From: JBHGXV01 sp041920505
Lineage (GTDB): Bacteria > Bacillota > Bacilli > Brevibacillales > Brevibacillaceae
Assembly: GCA_041920505.1 (NCBI GenBank)
Contig: JBHGXV010000025.1
Span: 1-64,000, forward strand
DNA length: 64,000 nucleotides
Reading direction: 5' to 3'
A program made the position numbers and the translations under genes. The first letter of the stretch is position 1, and the number at the start of each line of letters is the position of its first letter. The notes below the pieces were generated by a model that made no database searches, had not been told where the DNA came from, and worked only from the letters and a program-made list of their open reading frames with translations. Below are positions 25,519 through 33,880 of this stretch, piece after piece.

Positions 25519-26583
25519 ATGCACATCAGGGAAATGGCCGCGCGGCTTGCGATTACGCCGCGGGCGATTCGCTTTTACGAAGAGAAGGGGTTGATTGCCC
25601 CGGCCAAAGAGGAGTCGTCGGGCTACCGCCAGTTTGCCGAGGAGGATGCCTGGCGCTTGCAGACGATCGTCGCGTTGCGCGAGGTGGGGATGCCGATCGA
25701 TCAGATCAGACGGGTGTTGGAACAACTGGACAACGAAGGCGGAGGCGGCTCGCTGTTGCCGTATCTGGAAGTGCAGCGAGCCTACATGTACGACCGCTGG
25801 CTGGAATTGAAGGCGGTGATCCAGACGACGGAGACGATGATCGATCGGCTCAGACGGGACAGTCGCCCCGATCCGTCTGTCTTGTACACGCTGGCGGAGG
25901 CGAACAAGCGGCTGAGGCAGACGCGCAGCGAATGGGTGGACCGATGGAATTTTAACCAGTTGGCTGACGTGTACGACGAGCTGGTGATAAACGGGGGAGA
26001 GGGATTCAATCCGCACCACGGGTATGAGCAGGTGCTGGACGAGGTGGTTGCCGCAGCCGCTCCCAAGCCGGGGGAGACGGGCCTGGACGCAGCGACGGGA
26101 ACGGGCAATCTGGCCAAACGCTTCGAGGGTCGCGGCGTGACGGTCTGCGCCATCGACCAGTCCATGGAAATGCTGAAGCGCTGCAAGCAAAAAAATCCCC
26201 GTGTCGAGACCAAGTTGGGCAATCTGCTGGCGATCCCGTATCTGGATCGCACGTTTGACTTTGTCGTCACCAGCTACGCTTTGCACCATCTGACCGACGA
26301 ACAGAAGAAGCTGGCGATGGCTGAGTTTGAGCGGGTGTTGAAACCGGGCGGGCGAATGGTGATCGCCGATCTGATGTTCGCTGACGAGGCGGCCCGCCAG
26401 GCCCATCTGGAGGAGTTGCGCAGACGGCATCAGGAGCAGGCGGTGGCGGCGATTGCCGACGAGTATTACGCCGACCGGTCGGCGCTCATCGACGCCTTGC
26501 GTCGGCTTGGGTTCACGGTGGAAGCCCGGCAACTCACCACCTATGTCCATCTGATCAAAGCCGTTCGCTCACAGCGCGGCTGA
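25519..26583 (+). CDS. MerR-family regulator fused to a SAM-dependent methyltransferase
   Basis: Codes for 354 aa. Residues 1-70 are a MerR winged helix (MHIREMAARLAITPRAIRFYEEKGLI, SGYRQFAEEDAWRLQTIVAL), followed by a helical linker (80-140) like the MerR dimerisation coil. Residues 145-354 are a class I methyltransferase: motif I GLDAATGTGN (188-197), acidic CAIDQSMEML, FDFVVTSYALHH, and LKPGGRMVIADLMF. The methyltransferase part resembles YrrT/UbiE-type enzymes of unknown substrate and may act as the sensor domain or as the effector. No frameshift joins the two parts; the fusion is continuous. Confidence 0.85.
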   Translation: MHIREMAARLAITPRAIRFYEEKGLIAPAKEESSGYRQFAEEDAWRLQTIVALREVGMPIDQIRRVLEQLDNEGGGGSLLPYLEVQRAYMYDRWLELKAVIQTTETMIDRLRRDSRPDPSVLYTLAEANKRLRQTRSEWVDRWNFNQLADVYDELVINGGEGFNPHHGYEQVLDEVVAAAAPKPGETGLDAATGTGNLAKRFEGRGVTVCAIDQSMEMLKRCKQKNPRVETKLGNLLAIPYLDRTFDFVVTSYALHHLTDEQKKLAMAEFERVLKPGGRMVIADLMFADEAARQAHLEELRRRHQEQAVAAIADEYYADRSALIDALRRLGFTVEARQLTTYVHLIKAVRSQRG

Positions 26584-26671
26584 GACGACCCCGGCGCATT
26601 TGGGCTTGGTTTCTCCTGACGTTCACCTACGGCGGTGCATACGTTGTAGCGAGAAGGAAAGGGGGAGCCAC

Positions 26672-26767
26672 ATGGGGTTCTTTGACTTCAACCAGGATAA
26701 CGAGGAGTTGCTGTGGATTATCATCATCGTGGTGATTCTGCTGTTCTTTTTCAATACCCGTGACTAA
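26672..26767 (+). CDS. 31-residue membrane micropeptide
   Basis: A 31-aa frame from ATG 26672 to TAA 26767: acidic N-terminus (MGFFDFNQDNEELLW), then a single hydrophobic helix of Ile, Val, Leu and Phe, ending NTRD. AGGAAAGGGGG precedes it and a terminator follows directly (26776-26804), so it has the structure of a free-standing gene. The shape recalls very short sporulation membrane peptides of Bacilli (inference). Too short for confident family assignment. Confidence 0.6.
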   Translation: MGFFDFNQDNEELLWIIIIVVILLFFFNTRD

Positions 26768-26775
26768 TGAGAAAC

Positions 26776-26804
26776 ACGACCTGTTGCCGGGTCGTTTTTG
26801 TTTT
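26776..26804 (+). terminator. Terminator after the micropeptide gene
   Basis: ACGACC (26776-26781) / GGTCGT (26790-26795) followed by TTTTGTTTT. Confidence 0.75.
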
Positions 26805-26894
26805 GCGGACACGATTGGCACCGTTCTTGCTTCTGTTGCTTTTGATCGGGTACACTGGTGGAGGATCATGAGCAGAAGCGAGGGAGATACACAG

Positions 26895-27389
26895 ATGAGA
26901 CAATGGTTGGCCGTGGTTCTTGCCGCAGCGCTGCTGTTGTGCGGCTGTGGCCAACAAGCCCAGCCGCAACCCAACGGCGAGATGAAGGCAAAAGTGGAAC
27001 GGGTGGTGGACGGCGACACGTTCCAGATCGAGGGCGGCGAACGGGTGCGGATGATCGGCGTCAACACCCCCGAGACGGTTAAGCCCAACCATCCGGTGGA
27101 ATACTTCGGCAAGGAAGCGAGCAATTACACCAAGAAACTGTTGACCGGCCAGACCGTCACACTGCGGTTTGACGTCGAGCTCAGGGACAAGTACGGGCGC
27201 TTGCTCGCCTATGTCTACCTGCCGGACGGCACGTTCGTCAACGACAAACTGGTGCGCGAAGGGTACGCCCGGATCATGACGATCCCGCCCAACGTAGCGT
27301 ACGCCGACCAGTTCCTCGCCTCTGAACGGGAGGCGCGCAAGAACCATCGCGGCTTGTGGCAAGACGACAAGCGCCGTCCCCGCAAGTGA
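26895..27389 (+). CDS. Thermonuclease-like (SNase) lipoprotein
   Basis: Codes for 164 aa. The N-terminus MRQWLAVVLAAALLLCGC is a lipoprotein-like signal with Cys18 as the probable lipidated residue (Cys at -2 is unusual). The rest is a staphylococcal-nuclease OB-fold: VVDGDTFQI, RVRMIGVNTPET (catalytic Arg and Glu), LRDKYGRLLAYVYL (second Arg), then LVREGYARI and ASEREARKNHRGLW. It should cut DNA or RNA outside the cell in a Ca2+-dependent way while anchored to the membrane. GAGGGAG precedes the ATG; an alternative ATG at 26868 would add nine polar residues before the signal. Confidence 0.9.
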   Translation: MRQWLAVVLAAALLLCGCGQQAQPQPNGEMKAKVERVVDGDTFQIEGGERVRMIGVNTPETVKPNHPVEYFGKEASNYTKKLLTGQTVTLRFDVELRDKYGRLLAYVYLPDGTFVNDKLVREGYARIMTIPPNVAYADQFLASEREARKNHRGLWQDDKRRPRK

Positions 27390-27509
27390 TTTTCTGCGCC
27401 CGGCTGGCGTTGTTGCGGCACGGGTGAGCCGACGGTCACGTAACGCTATATTTTCCGTTCATCCGGGGAACGATAGGGGAAGAAACCCATCTGACAAGGA
27501 GTGTCCGAG

Positions 27510-27929
27510 ATGAACGGAAACCGCCTCATCACGCGTTTTCTCGTCGGGATCGCCCTCGTTGGCTGCGCTGTACTGTCGCTGTACGCACCAGAGGGGATTC
27601 AACCAGTGATACAGCAGCAGGTGCCGCACGAGCAGGATCAGCCAACGCCTGCTTTCACCGTGAAGCACGCCGTGGTCGGGAAACAGCTTCGGCTGGACTT
27701 GACCGTCAGCCATTTCCGCTTCTCGCTTGAAAACATGGGCAAGGACAACAAGTACGGAGAAGGACATGTCCATCTCTACATCGACGGCAAAAAAGTGGCG
27801 AAAATCTTCGACAAGCAGTTTGTCTACTCCGCGCTCACGCCCGGGCGACACGAAGTGGTGCTGGAGCTGGCGCACAACAACCACGAGTCCTACGGCATCA
27901 AACAGCGCTTTGAGGTCGTGGTCAACTGA
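27510..27929 (+). CDS. Membrane-anchored or secreted hypothetical protein
   Basis: Codes for 139 aa. An N-terminal hydrophobic segment (about 6-24, LITRFLVGIALVGCAVLSLYA) serves as signal or anchor. The exported domain is beta-rich: LRLDLTVSHFRFSLENMG, GEGHVHLYIDGKKVAKIF and a C-terminal LTPGRHEVVLELAHNNHESYG. The HVHLYIDG and GRHEVVLELAHNNH blocks look like small immunoglobulin-like domains found near metal or redox proteins, with several His that might bind metal. Function not assignable. AAGGAG lies eight bases before the ATG. Confidence 0.65.
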   Translation: MNGNRLITRFLVGIALVGCAVLSLYAPEGIQPVIQQQVPHEQDQPTPAFTVKHAVVGKQLRLDLTVSHFRFSLENMGKDNKYGEGHVHLYIDGKKVAKIFDKQFVYSALTPGRHEVVLELAHNNHESYGIKQRFEVVVN

Positions 27930-27938
27930 GTGGAATTC

Positions 27939-27970
27939 AAAAAAGCAGAGGATCAAGCGCCTCTGCTTTT
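27939..27970. terminator. Bidirectional terminator
   Basis: AAAAGCAGAGG / CCTCTGCTTTT around an 8-nt loop; A run on the left, T run on the right, between convergent genes. Confidence 0.85.
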
Positions 27971-28001
27971 CTGTTCCTTTGGATACGCTTAAGGGTCGGG
28001 G

Positions 28002-28451
28002 TTAGCTGAACACGACCTGGATCGGCTGAGACGTCTTGGGCAGCGATATCACGACGGTCGGATAGGTGATCACCTGTGTCCGCATGGCCCCGGGCGACGG
28101 TTTGTTCTCATGGACGCGGACGACGAGCGAGCCGTCCTCCCCTTGTTGCACGCTGTCGACTGCCAGTGTGTAGCCGCCGGTCGGACGCTGACCGGCACCG
28201 ATCACGACATACGTAGCGTCATCGGTATGAACAACCTGGTGGCCGCCTTGCTTGCGGACGTCTTGCCACACGGCCGCTACCTGTTGCGGATAGGGAGCCG
28301 ATACCACCTGGTACGCCACCGGCTGGCTGACAGATGAATGGGCCGGCGCGGTCACGGCCGATGACAGGGCGGCAGGCGCTTGCACGGATGCGGCCGGCAC
28401 GCCCGTAAGCGTCAAGGCGAAACTGAGCAAAAGAGCGATAGATGTGTTCAT
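28002..28451 (-). CDS. Secreted PrcB-domain protein
   Basis: Codes for 149 aa with a signal peptide (MNTSIALLLSFALTLTGVPAASVQA). The C-terminal half (about 75-149) matches the PrcB C-terminal domain: TYVVIGAGQRPTGGYTLAVDSVQ, GSLVVRVHENKPSPGA and ITYPTVVISLPK. PrcB was named from an oral spirochaete protease complex; in Bacilli such proteins are uncharacterised exported proteins. AGGAGGTACC precedes the ATG. Divergent from the helicase-associated gene. Confidence 0.8.
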   Translation of the reverse strand: MNTSIALLLSFALTLTGVPAASVQAPAALSSAVTAPAHSSVSQPVAYQVVSAPYPQQVAAVWQDVRKQGGHQVVHTDDATYVVIGAGQRPTGGYTLAVDSVQQGEDGSLVVRVHENKPSPGAMRTQVITYPTVVISLPKTSQPIQVVFS

Positions 28452-28545
28452 GGTAGGTACCTCCTGTGTGGATTGGCGCTCGTAGACCGGAACAAAATCG
28501 TGTACAATGAACGGAACGTCCCGCTTTCCAAATGAGGTGATGCTT

Positions 28546-30525
28546 TTGCGCGTACGAACTTGTGTGGATCTGCTTTCCGAATCGACCCGACGGGCGATCT
28601 TATCCGAACAGGATCGTCGCCTGGAACAGCCATGGCCCGGTGATTTGGCAAACAGATTGACGGACGAGGCGTTTCTCGCCCGCCTGTGGCAGCGTCTGCA
28701 CGCGCTCGAACGCGAGACGGTGCGCCTGTTCGTGCTGGAAGCGCCCCACGGTTTTTTGACCAAAAGACAGTGGGACAGCCTGTCCAAAAACATCCACCCC
28801 CACCTGAGCGTCGGGTTGACCCGGCTGCGCCGATTGGGACTGATCGTCACCGTGCGCAAGCTCTGGAGCGAGGTCGGGTATCTGATGCCGGCCGAAATCC
28901 GGGAGAGGATGGACCGGCTTCTGGAATCTGCTGACAAGAAAGAAGATCACCTTGACTGGCAAGATGATCAACCGCTCTCTTATTATATAACAGCGGGACG
29001 GGGAATACATCTGGATTTGTTTGCCTGTTTGCTGTTCGTCCGCGATCAGGACGTCCGGTTGACGCAAAAACGGACGATTCACCGCCGCCAGTTGCAAAAA
29101 CTGGCGCCGCTTTTGTCCGTTCGCGAAGAACATGTCGCGGGTTGGCACGAATCGCTGGTGCCGCGCGAACTGCGCGCCGCCTACCGTCCCGAAGAAGCGA
29201 TCCTGTTTGACATCGCGATGCGCCTGGGCCTGATTACTTGCGAAGAGAGGCGGCTGGCGCTCAACGAACCCGCCGTCCGCACCTGGCTCTCTCTTGACGC
29301 CGTCCGGCGGCGGGAAGAGCTGTTCCGCCTGTTTTTGGCCTCTTATTTGCCGAGACAGCCGTGGCTGGAGGCGTTTGCCCGCGAGATGAATCGGACGGCA
29401 GGCGGCTGGCGGTCGGTCGAAGCGGGACTTGAGCAATTGCGCCGCCGGGGCTACCGGCTTCCCGACAATGCGCTCGACGTGCTTCGCACGCAGTGGTTGC
29501 ACCCGCTGCTCGGCTTCGGGTGGATTCACCTGGGAGAAACGCCTGACGGGCGGCTGTGCTGGCGCTTCAATCCGCTCTTGCAAGCCCCCGGCGAGGGCAG
29601 GTGGTACGCGGAGCCGACCGGCGGATTGATCGTGCCGCCGACGGTGCCGCTTGTGGCCTTGTGGGAACTCGGCCGTTTGGGCGATTTCTCCTTTGAGGGC
29701 GAACTGTTGCGCTGTACCTTGTCTTCCCGCCGGGTGGCCGCCTATCTTTCCGGCGGCGGCAGCGACGAGGAGATTCTCGCCTTTCTGGCACGCTACAGCG
29801 CCTACCCGTTGCCTGACGCGCTGGCCGCGCTGATCCGCCGGTGGGCCAAGACCTCCCGGCAGATCCGCTTCGATCCGGTCGTGCGGGTGCGCACCGCCGA
29901 TCCCGGCCTCTTGGCCGAGTTGCGCGAGATTCCGCTGTTGCAGCCGTTTCTCGCCGACATCATCTCTCCCACCGATTTTTTGATCCCGGCCAGCCGGGAA
30001 GCGGAGTTGTTCCGGCTGTTGCGGCAGTGCGGGTTTGAGCCGCTTGCGGGCACGCTTGTCCCGTTTGCGCCGCTGTCAACCGGCGCGACGAATCAACAGG
30101 CTCCTGGTGCCGACGCTGATGGTTCCGGCGCTTCTCAAACGGACGCGCCTGATTCCGCCCGGGTCACGGTCGCGTCCGCGGGATTGTTTGACACCGCCGC
30201 TCCCTGGGACGGGTATCAGGTGGAAAACGTCTTTCCCGACGAGGCGGAGGCGATGCCCCAGTTGTCGCTTTTGCCGAAAATGTGGGTGCGGCATTACCAG
30301 GCGTACCATCCGCAGACGTTGCGCGACTTGTTCAAACGGGCGCAGGAGCTACAGCTTGAGGTGCGGCTGGAGCGCAGTGACGGCGAAGAATGGCAGGGGT
30401 TGGTGGAGAAAGTGGAAGTGGAGATGGGCTATTGGACGGTGACCGTGGAGACGGAGCGGCGCAAACGGCGGACGCGGCTGGAGGATGTGCGCCGGGTGCG
30501 GCTGCTTGTGCCCGATTACCTGTAA
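28546..30525 (+). CDS. Helicase-associated protein (Helicase_C_3-type, XPB-like)
   Basis: Codes for about 659 aa. No Walker A or DEAD motif is present. The middle part (about 320-500: PTGGLIVPPTVPLVALWELGRL, then ISPTDFLIPASREAELFRLLRQCGF) resembles the helicase C-terminal-associated domain found beside XPB/Ssl2-like helicases. A Ser/Ala/Gln linker (near 510-545) separates a C-terminal region with PLSLLPKMW-like and VEVEMGYWTVTVE blocks. A partner in DNA repair is a guess. The TTG at 28546 has AGGTG five bases upstream; ATGs at 28540 and 28507 are alternatives, the latter overlapping a TACAAT hexamer. Confidence 0.7.
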   Translation: MRVRTCVDLLSESTRRAILSEQDRRLEQPWPGDLANRLTDEAFLARLWQRLHALERETVRLFVLEAPHGFLTKRQWDSLSKNIHPHLSVGLTRLRRLGLIVTVRKLWSEVGYLMPAEIRERMDRLLESADKKEDHLDWQDDQPLSYYITAGRGIHLDLFACLLFVRDQDVRLTQKRTIHRRQLQKLAPLLSVREEHVAGWHESLVPRELRAAYRPEEAILFDIAMRLGLITCEERRLALNEPAVRTWLSLDAVRRREELFRLFLASYLPRQPWLEAFAREMNRTAGGWRSVEAGLEQLRRRGYRLPDNALDVLRTQWLHPLLGFGWIHLGETPDGRLCWRFNPLLQAPGEGRWYAEPTGGLIVPPTVPLVALWELGRLGDFSFEGELLRCTLSSRRVAAYLSGGGSDEEILAFLARYSAYPLPDALAALIRRWAKTSRQIRFDPVVRVRTADPGLLAELREIPLLQPFLADIISPTDFLIPASREAELFRLLRQCGFEPLAGTLVPFAPLSTGATNQQAPGADADGSGASQTDAPDSARVTVASAGLFDTAAPWDGYQVENVFPDEAEAMPQLSLLPKMWVRHYQAYHPQTLRDLFKRAQELQLEVRLERSDGEEWQGLVEKVEVEMGYWTVTVETERRKRRTRLEDVRRVRLLVPDYL

Positions 30526-30592
30526 CAGGCTGCGACATCCGCGTTCATTCGTGGTACAATGTCAGGGAGATTGGAAAAAAGGAGGCTTGCTC

Positions 30593-31054
30593 ATGCTAGA
30601 AACCGTTGATACGCTCGACATGGCGGAACTGATCCGGCAAGCGTATGAGCTGTCCGACATGATCAACGAGTCGGCGGAGGTCTCCGAATACCTGCGCGCC
30701 AAACATCGGATGGAACAGGACGAGGACGTGCAGCGCCTGTTGCGCCTGTTTGAGCAAAAAAAAGCGATGTTTGAAGACGTCCAACGGTTCGGGAAGTACC
30801 ATCCCGACTTTGAAACCATATCAGCCGAGGTGCGCGAACTGAAGCGCACGATTGAAAGGATGGAAACCGTCCAGGCGTTCAAGCGGGCGGAAAACAAGCT
30901 GGACGAGATGTTGTACCAGGTCGGCCGCACCATCGCCGACGCGGTGTCGCCTTCGATCAAGGTGCCGAGCAACAACCCGTTTTTCGAAGCAATCCAGAGC
31001 GGTTGCGGCACCGGCGGAAGCTGCGGCTGCGGCTCGAAAAAGGCCAAGGCCTAG
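30593..31054 (+). CDS. ylbF: YlbF (RicF), RNA-processing and development regulator
   Basis: Codes for 153 aa with the helical YlbF/YmcA domain (about 10-115, RAKHRMEQDEDVQRLLRLFEQKK). The C-terminal tail GCGTGGSCGCGSKK carries three Cys. In B. subtilis YlbF, YmcA and YaaT form the Ric (Y) complex with [4Fe-4S] clusters, which stimulates RNase Y-dependent mRNA maturation and affects competence, biofilm and sporulation. The tail Cys are the expected ligand contribution. AAAGGAGG stands nine bases before the ATG; TACAAT (30555-30560) is a possible -10. ylbG follows after one inserted opposite gene. Confidence 0.9.
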   Translation: MLETVDTLDMAELIRQAYELSDMINESAEVSEYLRAKHRMEQDEDVQRLLRLFEQKKAMFEDVQRFGKYHPDFETISAEVRELKRTIERMETVQAFKRAENKLDEMLYQVGRTIADAVSPSIKVPSNNPFFEAIQSGCGTGGSCGCGSKKAKA

Positions 31055-31365
31055 ACGCCGCGCAGCAATACGCAGTCGGCGCATCGGTTTCCGCAGCAAA
31101 ACATCTTTTCGTCGGGCACGAGGAAGCGGAAGCGATACACGTGGAGGCTTCCCTCCGAGCGCACGTAGACGCACTGGACGCGCAGCCGGGTCCCGTCGAC
31201 CAGCGACCGCGCCCTCTCGTCCAGCAGTCGGGCTGCTTCGCCTGCGGACAGGGGGGTGTGGACGTACAAGAACCGCTGGCCGGCGAACGTCCGCCAGACG
31301 GCTTGCGTCACGACGGTCTGCCCGCTCACGTCAGCCAAAAAGCGATCGTACAGGGTGTCAAGCAC
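31051..31365 (-). CDS. Cys-rich-tailed hypothetical protein
   Basis: Codes for 104 aa from GTG 31365 (GGAGGATGCCGC upstream). The body is alpha/beta (LYDRFLADVSGQTVVTQAVW, RFLYVHTPLSAGEAARLLDE, RLRVQCVYVRSEGSLHVYRF) and the tail FCCGNRCADCVLLRGV carries four Cys in 7 residues, resembling a metal or Fe-S site. Its stop overlaps the stop region of ylbF by four bases, with both genes ending in Cys clusters. No family recognised. Confidence 0.6.
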   Translation of the reverse strand: MLDTLYDRFLADVSGQTVVTQAVWRTFAGQRFLYVHTPLSAGEAARLLDERARSLVDGTRLRVQCVYVRSEGSLHVYRFRFLVPDEKMFCCGNRCADCVLLRGV

Positions 31366-31471
31366 GCGGCATCCTCCGTCCGGGTGAGTGTCCCTTCATT
31401 ATAGGCCCTTCTTGCGAAACCCGACAAGGAGTGATAGCATATACTCGACAGGGAAGGAGACGAGGTGAACG

Positions 31472-31822
31472 ATGAGAGAAAGACGTTTGGGTTTGGCAGT
31501 CTGGGTGAAAAATCCGCGGGTCGCCAAACATTTGCGCAAATTCGGCACCATTCACTACATCTCGAAGCGGCTGAATTACGTCTCCATGTACGTGGATGCC
31601 GACCAGATCGATGAGACCATCCGGGTGATGCAAAAACTTCATTTCGTCACCAAGGTGGAACGTTCGCATCGCCACGAAATTCCCACCGAGTACAACAACG
31701 CCAAACCGGACAAGGCCAAAGAGTTTGATTACCGTCTGGAAAAGACCCAGTTGATCGCGCTGACCGAGTCGTTGCTGGCCGACAGTGGCAAGCAACAAAA
31801 TTCTGAACAACTTGTGAAATAA
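31472..31822 (+). CDS. ylbG: YlbG-family protein (DUF2129)
   Basis: Codes for 116 aa. The RLGLAVWVKNPRVAKHLRKFG start and IHYISKRLNYVSMYVD block are the YlbG signature; the domain is a small ferredoxin-like fold (about 1-80) followed by a charged tail that ends SEQLVK. Its role is unknown, but ylbF and ylbG are neighbours throughout Bacilli. Ends at the terminator at 31830. Confidence 0.92.
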   Translation: MRERRLGLAVWVKNPRVAKHLRKFGTIHYISKRLNYVSMYVDADQIDETIRVMQKLHFVTKVERSHRHEIPTEYNNAKPDKAKEFDYRLEKTQLIALTESLLADSGKQQNSEQLVK

Positions 31823-31829
31823 CGGTGAC

Positions 31830-31857
31830 AGCCGCCCGAAAACGGGCGGCTTTTTAT
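31830..31857 (+). terminator. ylbG terminator
   Basis: AGCCGCCCG (31830-31838) / CGGGCGGCT (31843-31851) with AAAA loop, followed by TTTTATT. Confidence 0.9.
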
Positions 31858-31953
31858 TCTGATTGTACCCGCCCTGTGATATGCTAATGTACGAAAAGCG
31901 TTTCCGCACAATTGTATGCGCTTCCGCCAGTATCAAGGTTAGGGGGATTCCGG

Positions 31954-32712
31954 ATGAAATTGGACATTAACTGCGACATGGGAGAAGGGGTTGCCCGCTG
32001 CCACGCCAACGCAGACGTGGACATTTTGCGCTGGATCACGTCAGCCAACATACCGTGCGGCCTGCATGCGGGCAATCCGCATACGATTTGCCGGATGATC
32101 GAATCCGCGCTGGAGTACGGGGTAAAAGTGGGGGCACATCCGGCGTATCCCGACGCGCACGGATTCGGCCGGCGATCGATGAATCTGTCGCTTCGGGAAG
32201 TCTACGAACTGATCTTGTACCAGGTGTCTGCGCTGGAGGGGATGACGCGCGCATTGGGCGGGAGATTGCACCATGTCAAACTGCACGGGGCCCTGTACAA
32301 TGAAGCGGCGGAGCGGCCCGAACTGGCCGAAGCGGTGGTGCGGGCGGTGGCTGACGTAAATGACGAACTGATCCTGTACGCCTTGTCCGGCAGCGTGCTG
32401 GTTGAGGCTGGCATGGAGTACGGGCTGAGTGTCGCGGAAGAGGTGTTTGCTGACCGGGCGTACTTGCCGAACGGTCGTCTCGCTCCCCGCGAGTTGGAAG
32501 GCAGCGTACTGTCCAGCCTGGAGCAGCAACTGGAACAGGCCAGCCAACTGGTGTTCCACCAGCGCGTGCGCACGGTGGACGGCAGCACGATCGAGCTTGC
32601 GGCCGACACGCTTTGCATCCACAGCGACTGTCCGAGCGTGATCCCGTTTTTGATCGAATTGCACCGCTGGGCCGAGCAGAACGAAGTCCGTCTGCAACCC
32701 GTGGAAGCATAA
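31954..32712 (+). CDS. pxpA: 5-oxoprolinase subunit A-like (LamB/YcsF family)
   Basis: Codes for 252 aa with the family start MKLDINCDMGEGVARCHAN, then ITSANIPCGLHAGNP, VGAHPAYPD and HHVKLHGALYNEA. PxpA works with PxpB and PxpC to hydrolyse 5-oxoproline to glutamate with ATP. Neither pxpB nor pxpC is in the neighbourhood, so either they lie elsewhere or this member acts differently. The start is the ATG after GGGGGATTCCGG, not the one 14 codons upstream. Confidence 0.88.
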   Translation: MKLDINCDMGEGVARCHANADVDILRWITSANIPCGLHAGNPHTICRMIESALEYGVKVGAHPAYPDAHGFGRRSMNLSLREVYELILYQVSALEGMTRALGGRLHHVKLHGALYNEAAERPELAEAVVRAVADVNDELILYALSGSVLVEAGMEYGLSVAEEVFADRAYLPNGRLAPRELEGSVLSSLEQQLEQASQLVFHQRVRTVDGSTIELAADTLCIHSDCPSVIPFLIELHRWAEQNEVRLQPVEA

Positions 32713-32725
32713 CCAACACCAAGCC

Positions 32726-32764
32726 AAGAGGTGGTCTCCTGACGAGACCACCTCTTTTTGTTTG
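32726..32764. terminator. Bidirectional terminator between pxpA and phaC
   Basis: AAGAGGTGGTCTC (32726-32738) / GAGACCACCTCTT (32744-32756) followed by TTTGTTT. Confidence 0.9.
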
Positions 32765-32773
32765 GAAGGATGT

Positions 32774-33868
32774 TTAGTTGGACCGCGCCGCCAGCCATTC
32801 GTTCAGCGCGGGGAAGAGTTGTTTGAGCGCGACGCCGCTGTTGACGATGGAGACGTGCCCGGTCGGCAGTTGCAGGGTCGTCTTGTCCTCGCTTGCGATA
32901 GCGTCGTTGATCGCCAGGCTCTGGCAAGGCAGCGCGATGTGGTCTCGTTCGGCGATGATCGTCAGCGTGCTGGCCTTGATGTTGCGCAGGTCGACGCGCT
33001 GCCCGCGCAGCACCAGTTCCCCCTTGATCAGCTTGTTCTTTTGGTAGAAATCGCGAATCCACTGGCGGAACGCTTCGCCGGGGAACGGCGTGCCGTCCGA
33101 GACCCACTTGTTCAACAGGCGCCAGTTTTTAATGAACTTTTCGTCCGCCGCCCTGTCTACCAGATTGACCCAGGGACCGATGAAATTGGTGATCGGCTTG
33201 AGCATCTTGTTGCCGAAGTCAAGCAACTCCGGTGGAATGACGCCAAATGTGTCGACCAGTTTATCCAGGTTGTAATATCGCTCGTCAAGCCAGACAGTGT
33301 ACGCTCCGGCGTCGGAGAAGTCAAACGGGCTCGCCAGGAAGATGAGGTTTTTGATCGGCGCGTCCGGATGCAGCGCGGCGTACATCGAAGTGATCGTACC
33401 GCCCATGCAGTAGCCCAACAGCGAAATCTCCTTCGCTTTCGAGGTGCGCAGAACCTTGTCGACGGCGCGCGGGATGTAGTCCAGCACGAAGTCGTCGAAT
33501 TTGAGCCCCCTGTCCTCCAGTTGGAAGGTGCCCCAGTCCAGAAGATAAACGTCAAAGCCCTGGTTGACGAGAAATTCGACCATGCTCATCCCCGGCGTCA
33601 GGTCCATGATGTACGGTTTGTTGATCAGCGCGTAAATCAAGAGCAACGGGGTTTTGTGCCTCTGTGCCGCAGGCTTTACCGGGACGTACCGGTACAGCTT
33701 GCTTTTGTTTTTTGTCCAGATGAGCTCTTTCGGAGTGAGGCCCACTTCCGGCTCGGGGCCGGTCAGCACCTCGCGGACGTTCTCCAGGCGAGCGAGCGTT
33801 TTTTGATACGGTTCAGGCAATTGTTTCACCATGTCGTCCCAGTTTTGCAGGATTTGCGATACGGTCAT
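32774..33868 (-). CDS. phaC: Polyhydroxyalkanoate synthase catalytic subunit PhaC (class III/IV)
   Basis: Codes for 364 aa, the short size of class III/IV synthases. The catalytic triad is visible: Cys154 in the lipase-like box GYCMGG, Asp309 (AERDHI) and His338 (PTGHVS). It polymerises (R)-3-hydroxyacyl-CoA into PHA granules and needs a small partner, here the PhaR-like protein at 34680. The order phaR-phaB-phaC is that of Bacillus class IV loci. AGGAGG lies ten bases before the ATG. Confidence 0.95.
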   Translation of the reverse strand: MTVSQILQNWDDMVKQLPEPYQKTLARLENVREVLTGPEPEVGLTPKELIWTKNKSKLYRYVPVKPAAQRHKTPLLLIYALINKPYIMDLTPGMSMVEFLVNQGFDVYLLDWGTFQLEDRGLKFDDFVLDYIPRAVDKVLRTSKAKEISLLGYCMGGTITSMYAALHPDAPIKNLIFLASPFDFSDAGAYTVWLDERYYNLDKLVDTFGVIPPELLDFGNKMLKPITNFIGPWVNLVDRAADEKFIKNWRLLNKWVSDGTPFPGEAFRQWIRDFYQKNKLIKGELVLRGQRVDLRNIKASTLTIIAERDHIALPCQSLAINDAIASEDKTTLQLPTGHVSIVNSGVALKQLFPALNEWLAARSN

Positions 33869-33880
33869 GGGTTGGCCTCC

